This document shows positions 9,119 to 18,382 of a stretch of DNA of 64,000 bases, one piece after another (within the stretch, counting starts at the first letter, position 1; each line of letters begins with the position of its first letter). Source of the DNA: Paenibacillus sp. UNC499MF (GTDB lineage Bacteria; Bacillota; Bacilli; Paenibacillales; NBRC-103111); contig NZ_FNVF01000003.1 of the NCBI RefSeq assembly GCF_900107975.1, positions 67,155 through 131,154 on the forward strand. Reading direction: 5' to 3'. The translations under genes were made by a program, and so were the position numbers. Under the pieces are notes generated by a model. It was not told the DNA's origin and did not search any database. It saw only the letters and a program-made list of their open reading frames with translations.

Positions 9119-10668
9119 ATCGCACACCTGAAGGCGTCATAATCGGGGGCGGAATCGGGGGGCTTGTCGCTTCGATCAAACTCGCTTCCCTAGGATACAA
9201 GATCACGCTGCTTGAAAAAAACGCCTCTCTCGGAGGCAAGCTCCAGGCCCACGCTTACGGCCCTTATTCGTTTGATTTCGGTCCTTCTACCATGACGATG
9301 CCCTGGGTCTTCAAACGGCTTTATACCGAGTGCGGCGAGCAGCAGGATCCTGCGCTCCAGTTCATCAAGCTTGACGTGAACTCCCGCAATTTTTTCCGGG
9401 ACGGGTCCGTCATCGATTTGTCTGCGGATCCTCATTTTATGGAAGAACAGCTGAAATCTTTCTCCGCCCGCAGCCGTCAGGGCTTTAAAAACTACCTGCG
9501 TGAAGTGGAACGGATTTACCAGATCGCAGAGCGGCAGTTTTTCTCCCGTTCGTTTACGAAATGGAGCGATTATGTCTCGCCCGCGCTCGGAATTTCCCTG
9601 CTCGGCGTCCGACCATTCACAACGATGAACAAATTTCACGAGACTTTTTTTGACGATCCCCGTCTGCTGGCCATGATGAACCGTTACGCGACTTACGTCG
9701 GCTCTTCCCCTTACCGGACTCCCGCGACATTGTCGATGATCGCTTACCTGGAGCTGTTAAAAGGGGTGTATTACGTTCAGGGCGGCAACTATAAGCTGAT
9801 CGAAGCGCTGGAAAGGCTGGCACGCAAAAAAGGAGTGGACATCAGGACGTCCATTCCGGTCGGGCATATCTCTGTGCGGGGCGGAAAAGTGCAGGGCGTT
9901 GAAACTCCCGGCGGCTTCGTTCCGGCTTCGTTTGTCGTATCGAATAACGATTATTACGCGACGCAGCTAAACCTGATTCCGGAAGAGTTCCGCAGTATCC
10001 CGGGGAGCATCTTCTTGGGCCAAACGTCGACGAGCTTGTCCTCTTCGGGTTTTCTTATGCTTCTCGGCGTGCGCAAAACGTTTCCGCGGCTTCATCATCA
10101 CAATCTGTTTTTTCCGGACCGGTATGAAACCGAATTTACCGACCTTTTCGAGGGCGAAGTCTGGCCCCGCAATCCGGCTCTTTACGTGTGCAACTCCTCC
10201 TATACGGAGCCGCAGCGGGCCCGTCAGGGCGGAGGAAGCAATCTCTATATTCTCGCGAATGTTCCCGCCGCCGTTCCCGGCAGACTCGGAAGCCATCCAT
10301 CGGAACTCGCCTCCGTGGCGGATTTGTACAGAAGCCGTCTGACCGGCCTCTTGGAGAGACAGTGGGGCCTCCAGGGATTGTCCGCGAACACGGAAGTCGA
10401 ACGCGTCTTCCATCCGGGAGACATTGCCGAAATTAGCGGCTCCATGTACGGAGCCCTCTACGGGCGGGCGTCCCACGGACTGAAACCGACCTTCTTCCGG
10501 CCGTCCATCGCGGACCGCCGGATTGAAGGCCTTTATTATGCGGGCGGAACCACGCATCCCGGTGGAGGAACGCCGATGGTCGCGCTGAGCGGTATGCTGG
10601 CGGCAGAGGCCGTATCCCGCAATTATCCGGTTCTTGAAGGTTACGCGAGATCGGACGAATCGTCATAA
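9115..10668 (+). CDS. CrtP-like carotenoid oxidase (diaponeurosporene oxidase type, CrtNb)
   Basis: A 517-residue FAD protein of the phytoene desaturase family, the third in this cluster. Features are GGGIGGLVASIKLASLGY, the FDFGPSTMTMPWVF segment, YVGSSPYRTPATLSM, and a C-terminal YYAGGTTHPGGGTPMV. The FGPS..TMP and YVGSS signatures match staphylococcal CrtP, which oxidises the terminal methyl group to an aldehyde, better than CrtN. Product and specificity remain inferred. The ATG at 9115 overlaps the upstream stop by 4 nt; a longer open frame from 8968 only runs within the glycosyltransferase gene. Its 3' end overlaps the converging small gene at 10641-10856 by 28 nt. Confidence 0.86.
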   Translation: MNRTPEGVIIGGGIGGLVASIKLASLGYKITLLEKNASLGGKLQAHAYGPYSFDFGPSTMTMPWVFKRLYTECGEQQDPALQFIKLDVNSRNFFRDGSVIDLSADPHFMEEQLKSFSARSRQGFKNYLREVERIYQIAERQFFSRSFTKWSDYVSPALGISLLGVRPFTTMNKFHETFFDDPRLLAMMNRYATYVGSSPYRTPATLSMIAYLELLKGVYYVQGGNYKLIEALERLARKKGVDIRTSIPVGHISVRGGKVQGVETPGGFVPASFVVSNNDYYATQLNLIPEEFRSIPGSIFLGQTSTSLSSSGFLMLLGVRKTFPRLHHHNLFFPDRYETEFTDLFEGEVWPRNPALYVCNSSYTEPQRARQGGGSNLYILANVPAAVPGRLGSHPSELASVADLYRSRLTGLLERQWGLQGLSANTEVERVFHPGDIAEISGSMYGALYGRASHGLKPTFFRPSIADRRIEGLYYAGGTTHPGGGTPMVALSGMLAAEAVSRNYPVLEGYARSDESS

Positions 10669-10856
10669 TCATAGCGGATGCCATCCTGAACGGCGGTTGT
10701 GAAGGCGCTCTGCTCCTGCAGAGCCTGCATGGAACTAAGCTGGAGCTTGTGAAGCACCTCGCGGTATTCCTCGGCTTTCGTCTCCTTCGTCTCGCTGCGG
10801 ATGGCAAGCTGAAGGGCTCTTTCAATCACAATGATATCCTGGCTTGTAAAGTTCAT
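10641..10856 (-). CDS. Small hypothetical protein (71 aa)
   Basis: The predicted protein begins MNFTSQDIIVIERALQLAI and ends with an acidic tail DYDDSSDLA. It is largely helical and charged, without membrane segments or cysteines. ATG 10856 is chosen because GGGGGTG lies 6-7 nt upstream; an earlier in-frame ATG at 10871 lacks a comparable site. No function can be assigned. The final 28 nt overlap the end of the CrtP-like gene in tail-to-tail orientation, and the nitroreductase gene is divergent to it. Confidence 0.65.
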   Translation of the reverse strand: MNFTSQDIIVIERALQLAIRSETKETKAEEYREVLHKLQLSSMQALQEQSAFTTAVQDGIRYDYDDSSDLA

Positions 10857-11011
10857 GTTCAGCACCCCCATTTTGTTAAAAAGAAGCTGTACTAGCATGC
10901 CCTGTTTTTTCCTCTGTCATACGCCGCTTTGTTTAGGATTCGCCGTTTGCGTCCAAATAAAGAGGTGTACCGTTTTTTGCTATCGTCACTCAAAAGACAG
11001 GAGGAATGGTC

Positions 11012-11614
11012 ATGCCGGAACATCGTTTCGACGTACAAAATGAGCGTCACGCCGCCTATGACATCAATCCGATCTTTCTTAACCGCTGGTCGTCGCGGGC
11101 TTTTCTCGAAAAGGAGATCTCGGACGAAATTCTGATGAGCCTGTTCGAAGCGGCCCGCTGGGCCCCGTCCGCCAGCAATCTTCAGCCATGGCGTTATATT
11201 GTCGCACGTACGGACGAAGAGAAGCGGGTATTCGCCGAATTTATTTCAGCTTCCAACAAATCCTGGTGCCTGAGGGCGCCCGTGCTGGCTCTCCTGCTTT
11301 CCCACACGCCTTCCCCCGCCGGAGGGGTAAACGGTTCTCATGCGTTCGACGCGGGAGCTTCCTGGAGTTATCTGGCACTGGAGGCGGTCCGTCAAGGGCT
11401 GATTTCCCACGCCATGGCCGGTTTTGACAGGGAGAGCGCCCGCCGGCTGCTCGGCGTGCCCGACGATTACGATATCCATACCGTTATCGCCATCGGCTAT
11501 CACGGCAACACGGACTCTCTCTCCGAACAGCACCTGCAGCGCGAGCAGCCGTCGGGACGGCGCGAGCTTGACGATTTTTTATTTGCGGGAAAATTTGGAA
11601 ACTCTTTTGAGTAA
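11012..11614 (+). CDS. Nitroreductase family protein (FMN-dependent)
   Basis: A 200-residue protein of the FMN nitroreductase fold. FMN-binding signatures RWSSRAF near residue 25 and EAARWAPSASNLQPWRYI near residues 45-65 are clear, as is the later GLISHAMAGFD and VIAIGYHG. Such enzymes reduce nitroaromatics, quinones or flavins using NAD(P)H; the natural substrate is unknown. Two ATGs are possible (11006, 11012); AGGAGG at 10999-11004 is 7 nt from 11012 but only 1 nt from 11006, so 11012 is used. Confidence 0.9.
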   Translation: MPEHRFDVQNERHAAYDINPIFLNRWSSRAFLEKEISDEILMSLFEAARWAPSASNLQPWRYIVARTDEEKRVFAEFISASNKSWCLRAPVLALLLSHTPSPAGGVNGSHAFDAGASWSYLALEAVRQGLISHAMAGFDRESARRLLGVPDDYDIHTVIAIGYHGNTDSLSEQHLQREQPSGRRELDDFLFAGKFGNSFE

Positions 11615-11656
11615 TTTCAGACCTCAGGCCGGTCTTCAAAGTCTGGGGCCTCTCTT

Positions 11657-12631
11657 TTATACATAGGGGGGCTCCCAGGCTTTTTTCGTCCATCCCAAAT
11701 GTTCGGACAGCACCTTCATTTCTCTATCCAGCGTCACATCAATGCCGAACGGCAGCTTGTGCTCATGCCAAAATCTCACTTCGCGCCATTTCACCACGTA
11801 TCCTTCTTCATGCGTATCCCAGCTTACATGACCGCTCTGTGCAAAAGCCAGAAATGCCCGGACACCTTCGGCAGCCATCGCCGCCTCGACAACCGGATGC
11901 GTCCGGTCCTTGACGTAGGTATCCTTCAAAACGATTCTCGCCCCCCGCACCGTTCCGCTGTGAAAGCTGTCTTCCGTTTCCGCCGCAAACTGCCAGCTTC
12001 TCCACGTCAAACCCGGAACCAGCAGCAGCGGGCCGGATGCCCCGAACCGGTCTTTCACATAGCCGCTCAACCGGCGGAAAAGAATTCGCTTATGGAGCCA
12101 TCTCGCGATTACGTAAACGAAACTAGCCGTATATACGGCAGCCATGCATACCCCAGGGTGTATCGCTCCCGCCGCCCACAGCAGAGCCCCGCCTCCGTGA
12201 AGCACCAAGAGAAACGGATCGGTAAGAGGCAGAATATCGAGATGGAGCCAGCGGGATGAAAAGGGCCTTAAACACTGCACGCCATATGCGTTCAGCAAAT
12301 CCAGCCCGACGTGGAGTATAACGGCCGCGGCCGCCCAGCCGAAAAGGAGAGCGTAATGGTCCCATGTGCCGAAAACCGCTGCGGCCAGGGCGCTCAGCAA
12401 AGCGGGCCAGACCAGCAGGGCAGGCAGCGAATGCGTGATTCCACGATGATGCTTGAGATAGACGGCATACCCTTTGAGGCGGGTGACCGTATCGAAATCC
12501 GGCGCATGAGAACCCGCTACGGTTGCGGCCAGCACCGCCTGCAGAAGAAGCGGATTTTGCGCGACATCCGGCTGCAGTGTGGCCAATCCCGCCAGCGTGA
12601 CTCCGAAAAGCAGATGACTACCCGTATCCAT
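11657..12631 (-). CDS. yfhP: YfhP-like membrane metal-dependent hydrolase family protein
   Basis: A 324-residue protein. The N-terminal half is membrane-embedded with the family histidine/aspartate pattern: MDTGSHLLFG, SHAPDFDTV, HHRGITHSL and HVGLDLLNAYG. The C-terminal third (about 190-324) is soluble and rich in tryptophan. Length and architecture match B. subtilis YfhP (DUF457/LexA-binding inner-membrane hydrolase-related family). A reaction has not been established to my knowledge; the conserved His/Asp set suggests a metal site at the membrane. ATG 12631 follows AGGGAGGG. The nitroreductase gene converges on it, with 42 nt between stops. Confidence 0.8.
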   Translation of the reverse strand: MDTGSHLLFGVTLAGLATLQPDVAQNPLLLQAVLAATVAGSHAPDFDTVTRLKGYAVYLKHHRGITHSLPALLVWPALLSALAAAVFGTWDHYALLFGWAAAAVILHVGLDLLNAYGVQCLRPFSSRWLHLDILPLTDPFLLVLHGGGALLWAAGAIHPGVCMAAVYTASFVYVIARWLHKRILFRRLSGYVKDRFGASGPLLLVPGLTWRSWQFAAETEDSFHSGTVRGARIVLKDTYVKDRTHPVVEAAMAAEGVRAFLAFAQSGHVSWDTHEEGYVVKWREVRFWHEHKLPFGIDVTLDREMKVLSEHLGWTKKAWEPPYV

Positions 12632-13020
12632 GCTTATTCCCTCCCTGGACTGCTGATCTCGGAGCATCGGGCTGCGGGGGAGGTTGCCGCAGTGTCAGCG
12701 GCTGAAGTTACTGCCGCGGGCTCACGCTGCAAGCTCCTCCTAAACTGTCGGTTCACGGCGTGGATCGAATGCCCGCCCGGACCGTGTCCGCTCTCACGCA
12801 CGGCAAAGTTATTGCGCCGCCGGCAGTATTACCGGGCAGTACGCCCCGTTGTTTCCCCCGGGTTCCCCTTCCCCGTATCGGGCAGCCGGCCGCGTGCGCG
12901 GTGGGCGAATCGTGACGGCCGTTCGTCCCCCATCCCGAGCTTGCCTCCCGGCAGCGCCCGACCCCCTGGGATCAGCCTAGCAAGCCCGCATCATTGGAAC
13001 GTTAGCAGAAGATGAAGATT
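12632..13020. other. Intergenic stretch without a recognisable gene
   Basis: About 390 nt of GC-rich sequence between the divergent yfhP and tlp genes. I see no open frame with a ribosome site, no riboswitch consensus and no tandem repeat. Control elements for yfhP are presumably here but are not recognisable. Confidence 0.5.
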
Positions 13021-13024
13021 TTAT

Positions 13025-13054
13025 GAATACGCTCTGCGTCAAAAGCGAATCGTA
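13025..13054 (+). promoter_or_regulatory. Candidate sigma-G-type promoter of tlp
   Basis: GAATA (13025-13029) and AATCGTA (13048-13054) are 18 nt apart. They resemble the forespore sigma-G -35 and CATNNTA -10 elements, with one mismatch in the -10. Spacing to the ribosome site would give a very short leader, as is common for small acid-soluble spore protein genes. This is a pattern match only. Confidence 0.4.
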
Positions 13055-13077
13055 GGAGATGGAAAGGAGGGATACCG

Positions 13078-13305
13078 ATGGCCAAAAAAGATAACCGCGG
13101 GGATAATGCCGTTCATCTGAAAAACAGCATCCGGAACACGGAAGCCCGCCTTCATGAAACTCAGGAATATTTGGACGAGCATGCGGACGAAATTTCCACA
13201 ACAGAACAAGAGGCGCTTCAAGCCAAGAACGAACGCCGCCGCCAAAGCGTGAGCAGCTTCAAAAGCGAACTCCAGGACGAAGCTAAATTCGATACGACCG
13301 AGTGA
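13078..13305 (+). CDS. tlp: Small acid-soluble spore protein Tlp
   Basis: A 75-residue hydrophilic protein, MAKKDNRGDN at the start and an AKNERRRQSV...SFKSELQDEA block at residues 48-69 that matches the conserved C-terminal block of B. subtilis Tlp (KNARREESIEAFRNEIQDEA type). Tlp is a minor spore protein made in the forespore. AAGGAGGG lies 8 nt before the ATG. The gene stands alone, with a strong terminator behind it and a possible sigma-G promoter in front, consistent with a monocistronic spore gene. Confidence 0.85.
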   Translation: MAKKDNRGDNAVHLKNSIRNTEARLHETQEYLDEHADEISTTEQEALQAKNERRRQSVSSFKSELQDEAKFDTTE

Positions 13306-13358
13306 TTCCGGCATACGCCGGTGGAGCGGAAGTAACCAGCGGCTCATCAAAAAGCTTT

Positions 13359-13411
13359 GCATAGAAAAAAGGGCCCGGCTGGTGTGATCCCGCCGGGCCT
13401 TTTTTCTATGC
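13359..13411. terminator. Bidirectional terminator between tlp and rnz
   Basis: Arms 13359-13379 and 13392-13411 form a near-perfect 20-bp stem (one extra G on the left) with A/T tracts forming the base of the stem. It can terminate tlp rightward and rnz leftward. Confidence 0.9.
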
Positions 13412-13442
13412 ATTTGTTCCTAGGGGAACCGGATAGCCCTGC

Positions 13443-14378
13443 TCAGCTCTGTTTGCGCGGAACCACGTGGCTGTAGAAGTCTTCGGCCAGCCAAGAATCC
13501 GGGTGAATCGCTCTCGCTTCCTCAAGAAGACGATCGGCTCCCTCTCCTTGATAGCGCGAGGAGATGTGCGTCATGATCAGCGCGCCGACGCCGCCGTCCG
13601 ACGCCGTACGCGCCGCCTGTTCCGTCGTCGAATGGTCGTACGCCTCGGCAAGATCTTCCCGTTCCGCTCCGAACGTCGCCTCGTGAACGAGCACGTCGGC
13701 GCCTTCCGCAAGCAGCGCCGAATTGCCGCACGGCTTCGTGTCGCCGAGAATCGTCACCGTCCGGCCCTTGATCGAAGGCCCGACGAAATCGCTTCCGTGC
13801 AGCTCGCGGCCGTCCTCCAGCTTCACCGTCTGGCCCTGCTTCAGGCGCCCGTACAGCGGTCCGGCGGTAATGCCCAGCTCATGCAGCTTCTCCTGCTGGA
13901 GCTTGCCCGGAAGGTCCTTCTCGACGATGCGGTAGCCGAAGCACTCGATCCGGTGCTCCAGAGGCGCGGCCTCGACCCGGAACGTCTCGTCCTCGAAGAC
14001 GACTCCGCCTTCGGACGGGATTTCCCGGATAACCAGCTCGTAGTCGAGATGAACCTGGCTCAGCTGCAGGGACATGTCCACATACGCTTTAATGCCCTTG
14101 GGTCCGTAAATCGTAAAAGGCGTATCCCCGCCTTGATAAGAACGGCTGCTCAGAAGTCCCGGCAGGCCGAATATATGATCGCCGTGAAGATGCGTTACGA
14201 ACAGCTTTTCCGACTTGCTCAGCTTGACGGGCGATCTCAAGATCTGATGCTGCGTTCCTTCCCCGCAGTCAAAAAACCAGATGCTCCCCCGCTCCGGCAG
14301 CAAATTCAGCACAATGGATGTCACATTACGGTGTCTGGCAGGCATGCCTGCTCCCGTTCCGAGAAAATACAATTCCAC
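13443..14378 (-). CDS. rnz: Ribonuclease Z (tRNA 3' processing endonuclease)
   Basis: A 311-residue metallo-beta-lactamase-fold nuclease. The zinc motif THLHGDHIFGLPG is at about residues 61-73, an upstream GTGAGMPARHRN loop is typical of RNase Z, and the later GDTKPCGNS and EATFGAE...HSTTEQAA supply further metal ligands. Length matches the family. The enzyme cuts 3' trailers of CCA-less tRNA precursors. It is monocistronic, facing the tlp terminator. Confidence 0.95.
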   Translation of the reverse strand: MELYFLGTGAGMPARHRNVTSIVLNLLPERGSIWFFDCGEGTQHQILRSPVKLSKSEKLFVTHLHGDHIFGLPGLLSSRSYQGGDTPFTIYGPKGIKAYVDMSLQLSQVHLDYELVIREIPSEGGVVFEDETFRVEAAPLEHRIECFGYRIVEKDLPGKLQQEKLHELGITAGPLYGRLKQGQTVKLEDGRELHGSDFVGPSIKGRTVTILGDTKPCGNSALLAEGADVLVHEATFGAEREDLAEAYDHSTTEQAARTASDGGVGALIMTHISSRYQGEGADRLLEEARAIHPDSWLAEDFYSHVVPRKQS

Positions 14379-14577
14379 GACCCTGTTCCTCGTTTCTGCA
14401 GATATCGTTTCCTGCTTTTTAACATGCTATAAAAATTCGTTCCGGAAGTCAAACGGCCCCGTATTCCATGGGAAAGCTCCTTTAATGGCTCCGTAAATTT
14501 CTTTGCCGCAGAAGCAATTCCCTTCCGGGACAGACTTCCCCGGCTCCTTCCCGCTGCATTCGCCCCAGGTAGAGGGC

Positions 14578-14608
14578 AAAAAAGACGGTTCTTCTCGGAA
14601 GAACCGTC
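14578..14608 (-). terminator. Terminator downstream of metH
   Basis: A perfect 11-bp stem (14584-14594 with 14598-14608) and a TCG loop; on the minus strand it is followed by TTTTTT. The rest of the 308-nt interval between rnz and metH shows no gene. Confidence 0.85.
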
Positions 14609-14686
14609 CTGCTTTTCGCAGCCTGCCGGCCGAACCGGTGGTCAGCGTCTATTTATTCATAATCATTTTGCGGGCGGGACGAAACG

Positions 14687-17600
14687 TTAAACTTTGTCGA
14701 CGTTAAAATACCGCGCTTGAGGATGGGCGAACACGATGGCCGATACGGAAGCTTCCGGTTCCATCATGCAGCCTTCGGTCAGCTCGATTCCGATATCCTC
14801 CGGCTTCATCAGCTCGAACAACGGCTCCTGATCCTCCAGATTCGGACAAGCGGGATAACCGAACGAGAACCGCTGGCCGGTATACTTCGCCCCAAAACGC
14901 TCCTGCATCGTCATTTCCGCACTATCCGGAATGCCCCACACGTCGCGCATAATATGATGCACGCGCTCCGCGAAACCTTCCGCGACTTCGAGAGCGGTCG
15001 ACTGCAGCGCATGGGAGCGCAGATAATCGCCCTGCTCGCGCCATTCGCGCGCCAGCTCGCTTACGCCCTGCCCCGCCGTGACGACGAGGAAGCCGATGTA
15101 ATCCATAACGCCGCTGTCTACCGGCTTGAGATAATCGGCCAGACACAGGAACGGCTCCGTTCCCTGACGCGGGAAGGTGAACCGCTTGAGCACCTTCGTC
15201 GTGTCCGCGGGATCGTACACGACAACATCGTTTCCGTCCCCTTGGGCCGGGAAGAACCGGTACATCCCCTGGGCACGGATGATGCCGTTCTTCTGCGCTT
15301 CGTACAGGATGGTGTCCACGGTGTCCTTCAGCTGCAAGGCTTTCGGGTCCTGCTCGGCGATGAGCTTATCGACCTTGCCTTTCAGGCCGAGGTGATGCCC
15401 GAGGAGCATCTGCATGTTCACGTACGGCATGAGATGGCCGATCGGATAATCCCGCAGTACGTGGCGGTCCAGATCCGGCGGCACCGCCACCGGCAGGGTG
15501 CGGTCTACCGTGGACGAGAACACGCGCGTCAGCACCGGCATTTCCGTCCCTTCCTTGCGGCCGGCTTCCATCACATCGGAATCTTTCGCTTCCCGAAGCT
15601 CCTGGATAAGGCGCTCCCGCTGCACGGGGTCGCTCAATTTGTTCGCGATGTCGAGACCGTCCATCGCGTCTTTCGCATACAGCACGAGGCCGTCATATTC
15701 CGGCGAGATGCGCGTCTTGGTGAACTTCCGCGTCAGAGCGGCGCCGCCCACCATGATCGGAACGTCGATTCCCGCGGTACGCAAATCCTGCGCCGTGACG
15801 ATCATCTGCTGGGCGGACTTCACGAGCAGACCCGACAACCCGATCGCATCCGGCTTTTCTTTGCGGAAAGCCTCGATCAGCTGCTCCGGCGGAACCTTGA
15901 TGCCGAGGTTCACGATCTGGTAGCCGTTGTTGGATAAAATAATTTCCACGAGGTTTTTGCCGATATCGTGGACGTCGCCTTTTACGGTGGCCAAAATAAT
16001 TTTTCCTTTCACCGCAGACTCGTTCTTCTCCATAAACTGCTCCAGGTAAGCCACGGATGCTTTCATAACTTCGGCGCTTTGAAGCACTTCCGCTACGATC
16101 AGCTCGTTGTTGTTGAACAGGCGTCCGACTTCTGCCATCCCTTCCATCAGCGGACCGTTGATCACTTCCAGGGGGGAATATTTCTGAAGCGCCTGCTCCA
16201 GATCGGGAAGAAGCCCTTCCTTCGTTCCCTCGACCACGTAAGAGGCCAGCCTCTCTTCGAGCGTAAGGGTCGATATCTTTTCCTTCTTCTCAACCTTCTT
16301 TACCCGGAAATGAGCCACAAATTCGGCCAAAGTCTCGTCGTTCGTCTCATAGATGAGCCGCTCGGCAAGCGTTCTTTCCTCTTCGGGGATGGAGGCGTAC
16401 CGCTCCAGCTTCTCCGTGTTCACGATGGCGTAATCCAGGCCCGCTTTCGTACAGTGGTACAAGTAAACGGCATTCAGCACCTCGCGCCCGGCTTCGGGAA
16501 GACCGAACGAAACGTTGCTGAGACCGAGAATGGTTTTGGTTTGGGGCATCGCTTCTTTGATAAGCCGGATGCCTTCGATCGTTTCTTTGGCGGAACCGAT
16601 ATACTGCTGGTCTCCGGTGCCGACCGGGAATACGAGCGGGTCGAATATGATATCTTCGGCGTTCATTCCGTACTTGTGCACGAGCAGATCGTGGGAACGC
16701 TGCGCAACTTCCAGCTTGTCTTCGCGCGTTATCGCCTGGCCGCGTTCGTCAATCGTACCGACTACCGCCGCCGCTCCGTAACGGTGAATAAGCGGAAGCA
16801 CCTTCTCGAACTTCTCTTCCCCGTCCTCCAGGTTAATGGAGTTGATGATCGCTTTGCCCTGCGAATGTTTCAGCCCCAGCTCGATGACACGCGTATCCGT
16901 CGAGTCAATCATGAGCGGAACCTTGATCTTTTTAACGACAAGCTCCAGGAACTTCGTCATGTCTTCCGTCTCGTCCCGGTCCGGGTCCTGCAGACAGACG
17001 TCGATAACGTGGGCGCCGCCCTTAACCTGGGCACGGGCGATCTCGGAAGCTTCTTCATACTTGCCTTCGGCAATCAGACGCTTGAACTTCCGGGAACCGA
17101 GTACGTTCGTCCGCTCGCCGACCATGTAAGGGCGGTTCTCCGGTTCGATGTATACCGTTTCGATACCGGACACGGCCGACGGGTGCGTTCCAAGTTCGGT
17201 ACGCGGTTTGTAAGCGCTCAGCGTTTCGGCGAGCGCACGGATATGAGCGGGAGTCGTGCCGCAGCAGCCGCCCGCGATGTTCAGCCAGCCCTGCTCGGCA
17301 AAAGCCGCCATTTTCTTGGCCAGGGATTCGGGCGACTCATGATAATGACCGTTCTCGTCGGGAAGCCCCGCGTTCGGATAACAAGAGATATAAGTGCCCG
17401 CAAGCCCGGACAAGGTACGGATATGATCCCGCATAAATTCCGGCCCCGTCGCGCAGTTCAGGCCGATCGAAATCGGATTGAGATGCTCCAGGGAAATATA
17501 GAAGGATTCGATATTTTGTCCGGCCAGCGTCGTGCCCATCGGCTCGATCGTACCGGAAATCATGATCGGCAGCTCGATACCCGTCGTCTTAAAAGCCCGC

Positions 17601-18130
17601 TGTATCGCGATCCCGCCCGCTTTTACGTTAAGCGTATCCTGGGAAGTCTCCAGCAGAATGGCATCGACGCCCGATTCGATCAAGGCGACCGTCTGCTCGT
17701 AATAGCTCTCTTCAAGCTCCTCGAACGTAACGCCTCCGGTTACCGAAAGCGTCTTCGTCGTAGGTCCGAGTGCGCCGGCGACATAACGCGGCCATTCGGG
17801 AGTTGAATATTTCCGGGCGGCTTCGACGGCCAGTTTGGCGGCGGCAACGTTAATTTCGCGCGCCTTCTCCGGTATATCGTATTCGGCCAGGACGACGCTC
17901 GTTGCCCCGAACGTATTCGTTTCAACGATATCCGAACCGGCTTCGAAATATTTCTCATGGATGCGCTGAATGACATCCGGACGTGTAAGAACGAGCATTT
18001 CATTACAGCCGTCGAGCTCTTCTCCTCCGAAATCGTCGGCCGACAAATCTTCCTGCTGGATCATCGTGCCCATGGCACCGTCCAGAATGAGAATTTTTTT
18101 CTGTAGTTGTTCTTTCAAACTAGGTTTCAT
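14687..18130 (-). CDS. metH: Cobalamin-dependent methionine synthase
   Basis: A 1147-residue enzyme that transfers methyl from 5-methyltetrahydrofolate to homocysteine through methylcobalamin. All four modules are visible: homocysteine-binding barrel (about 1-320) with zinc ligands Cys226 and Cys289-Cys290 (GGCCGTT); pterin-binding barrel (about 335-590); cobalamin module (about 630-880) with the axial ligand His721 in DVHDIGKN; and the reactivation domain that binds S-adenosylmethionine (about 890-1147). It is a little shorter than E. coli MetH. ATG 18130 is used; an upstream GTG at 18151 lies 3 nt after AGGAGG and could be the true start, adding seven residues. I found no SAM or cobalamin riboswitch in the 250-nt upstream interval shared with the cytochrome gene. 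Confidence 0.95.
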   Translation of the reverse strand: MKPSLKEQLQKKILILDGAMGTMIQQEDLSADDFGGEELDGCNEMLVLTRPDVIQRIHEKYFEAGSDIVETNTFGATSVVLAEYDIPEKAREINVAAAKLAVEAARKYSTPEWPRYVAGALGPTTKTLSVTGGVTFEELEESYYEQTVALIESGVDAILLETSQDTLNVKAGGIAIQRAFKTTGIELPIMISGTIEPMGTTLAGQNIESFYISLEHLNPISIGLNCATGPEFMRDHIRTLSGLAGTYISCYPNAGLPDENGHYHESPESLAKKMAAFAEQGWLNIAGGCCGTTPAHIRALAETLSAYKPRTELGTHPSAVSGIETVYIEPENRPYMVGERTNVLGSRKFKRLIAEGKYEEASEIARAQVKGGAHVIDVCLQDPDRDETEDMTKFLELVVKKIKVPLMIDSTDTRVIELGLKHSQGKAIINSINLEDGEEKFEKVLPLIHRYGAAAVVGTIDERGQAITREDKLEVAQRSHDLLVHKYGMNAEDIIFDPLVFPVGTGDQQYIGSAKETIEGIRLIKEAMPQTKTILGLSNVSFGLPEAGREVLNAVYLYHCTKAGLDYAIVNTEKLERYASIPEEERTLAERLIYETNDETLAEFVAHFRVKKVEKKEKISTLTLEERLASYVVEGTKEGLLPDLEQALQKYSPLEVINGPLMEGMAEVGRLFNNNELIVAEVLQSAEVMKASVAYLEQFMEKNESAVKGKIILATVKGDVHDIGKNLVEIILSNNGYQIVNLGIKVPPEQLIEAFRKEKPDAIGLSGLLVKSAQQMIVTAQDLRTAGIDVPIMVGGAALTRKFTKTRISPEYDGLVLYAKDAMDGLDIANKLSDPVQRERLIQELREAKDSDVMEAGRKEGTEMPVLTRVFSSTVDRTLPVAVPPDLDRHVLRDYPIGHLMPYVNMQMLLGHHLGLKGKVDKLIAEQDPKALQLKDTVDTILYEAQKNGIIRAQGMYRFFPAQGDGNDVVVYDPADTTKVLKRFTFPRQGTEPFLCLADYLKPVDSGVMDYIGFLVVTAGQGVSELAREWREQGDYLRSHALQSTALEVAEGFAERVHHIMRDVWGIPDSAEMTMQERFGAKYTGQRFSFGYPACPNLEDQEPLFELMKPEDIGIELTEGCMMEPEASVSAIVFAHPQARYFNVDKV

Positions 18131-18382
18131 CGTCCACCCTACCCTTTCCACGAACCTCCTGCTAGAACGCGCCTTTTAACGTAGAAAAGCGCACAAGTTA
18201 AGAAATAGTTTAGCAGATACGTGGGGGGAAGAAAAGAAATTTGTCGTTTTTCCGCCATAAGCCGCAGCGGATTGCAAAAGCCTTCGGATCCATCATGCGC
18301 AAACGAGAATATCTCGGGGACACGGACGCCAAACTATAGTCGGGAAACTTTTACTGAATGTAAGCGAACGGAGGTGATTTGT

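Noticed and set aside
15968-17806. A 612-residue open frame antisense to metH
   Set aside because: Shadow of metH; composition is that of reverse-complemented coding sequence.
18131-18382. A SAM or cobalamin riboswitch before metH
   Set aside because: Looked for the S-box core and cobalamin conserved boxes on the minus strand and found neither.
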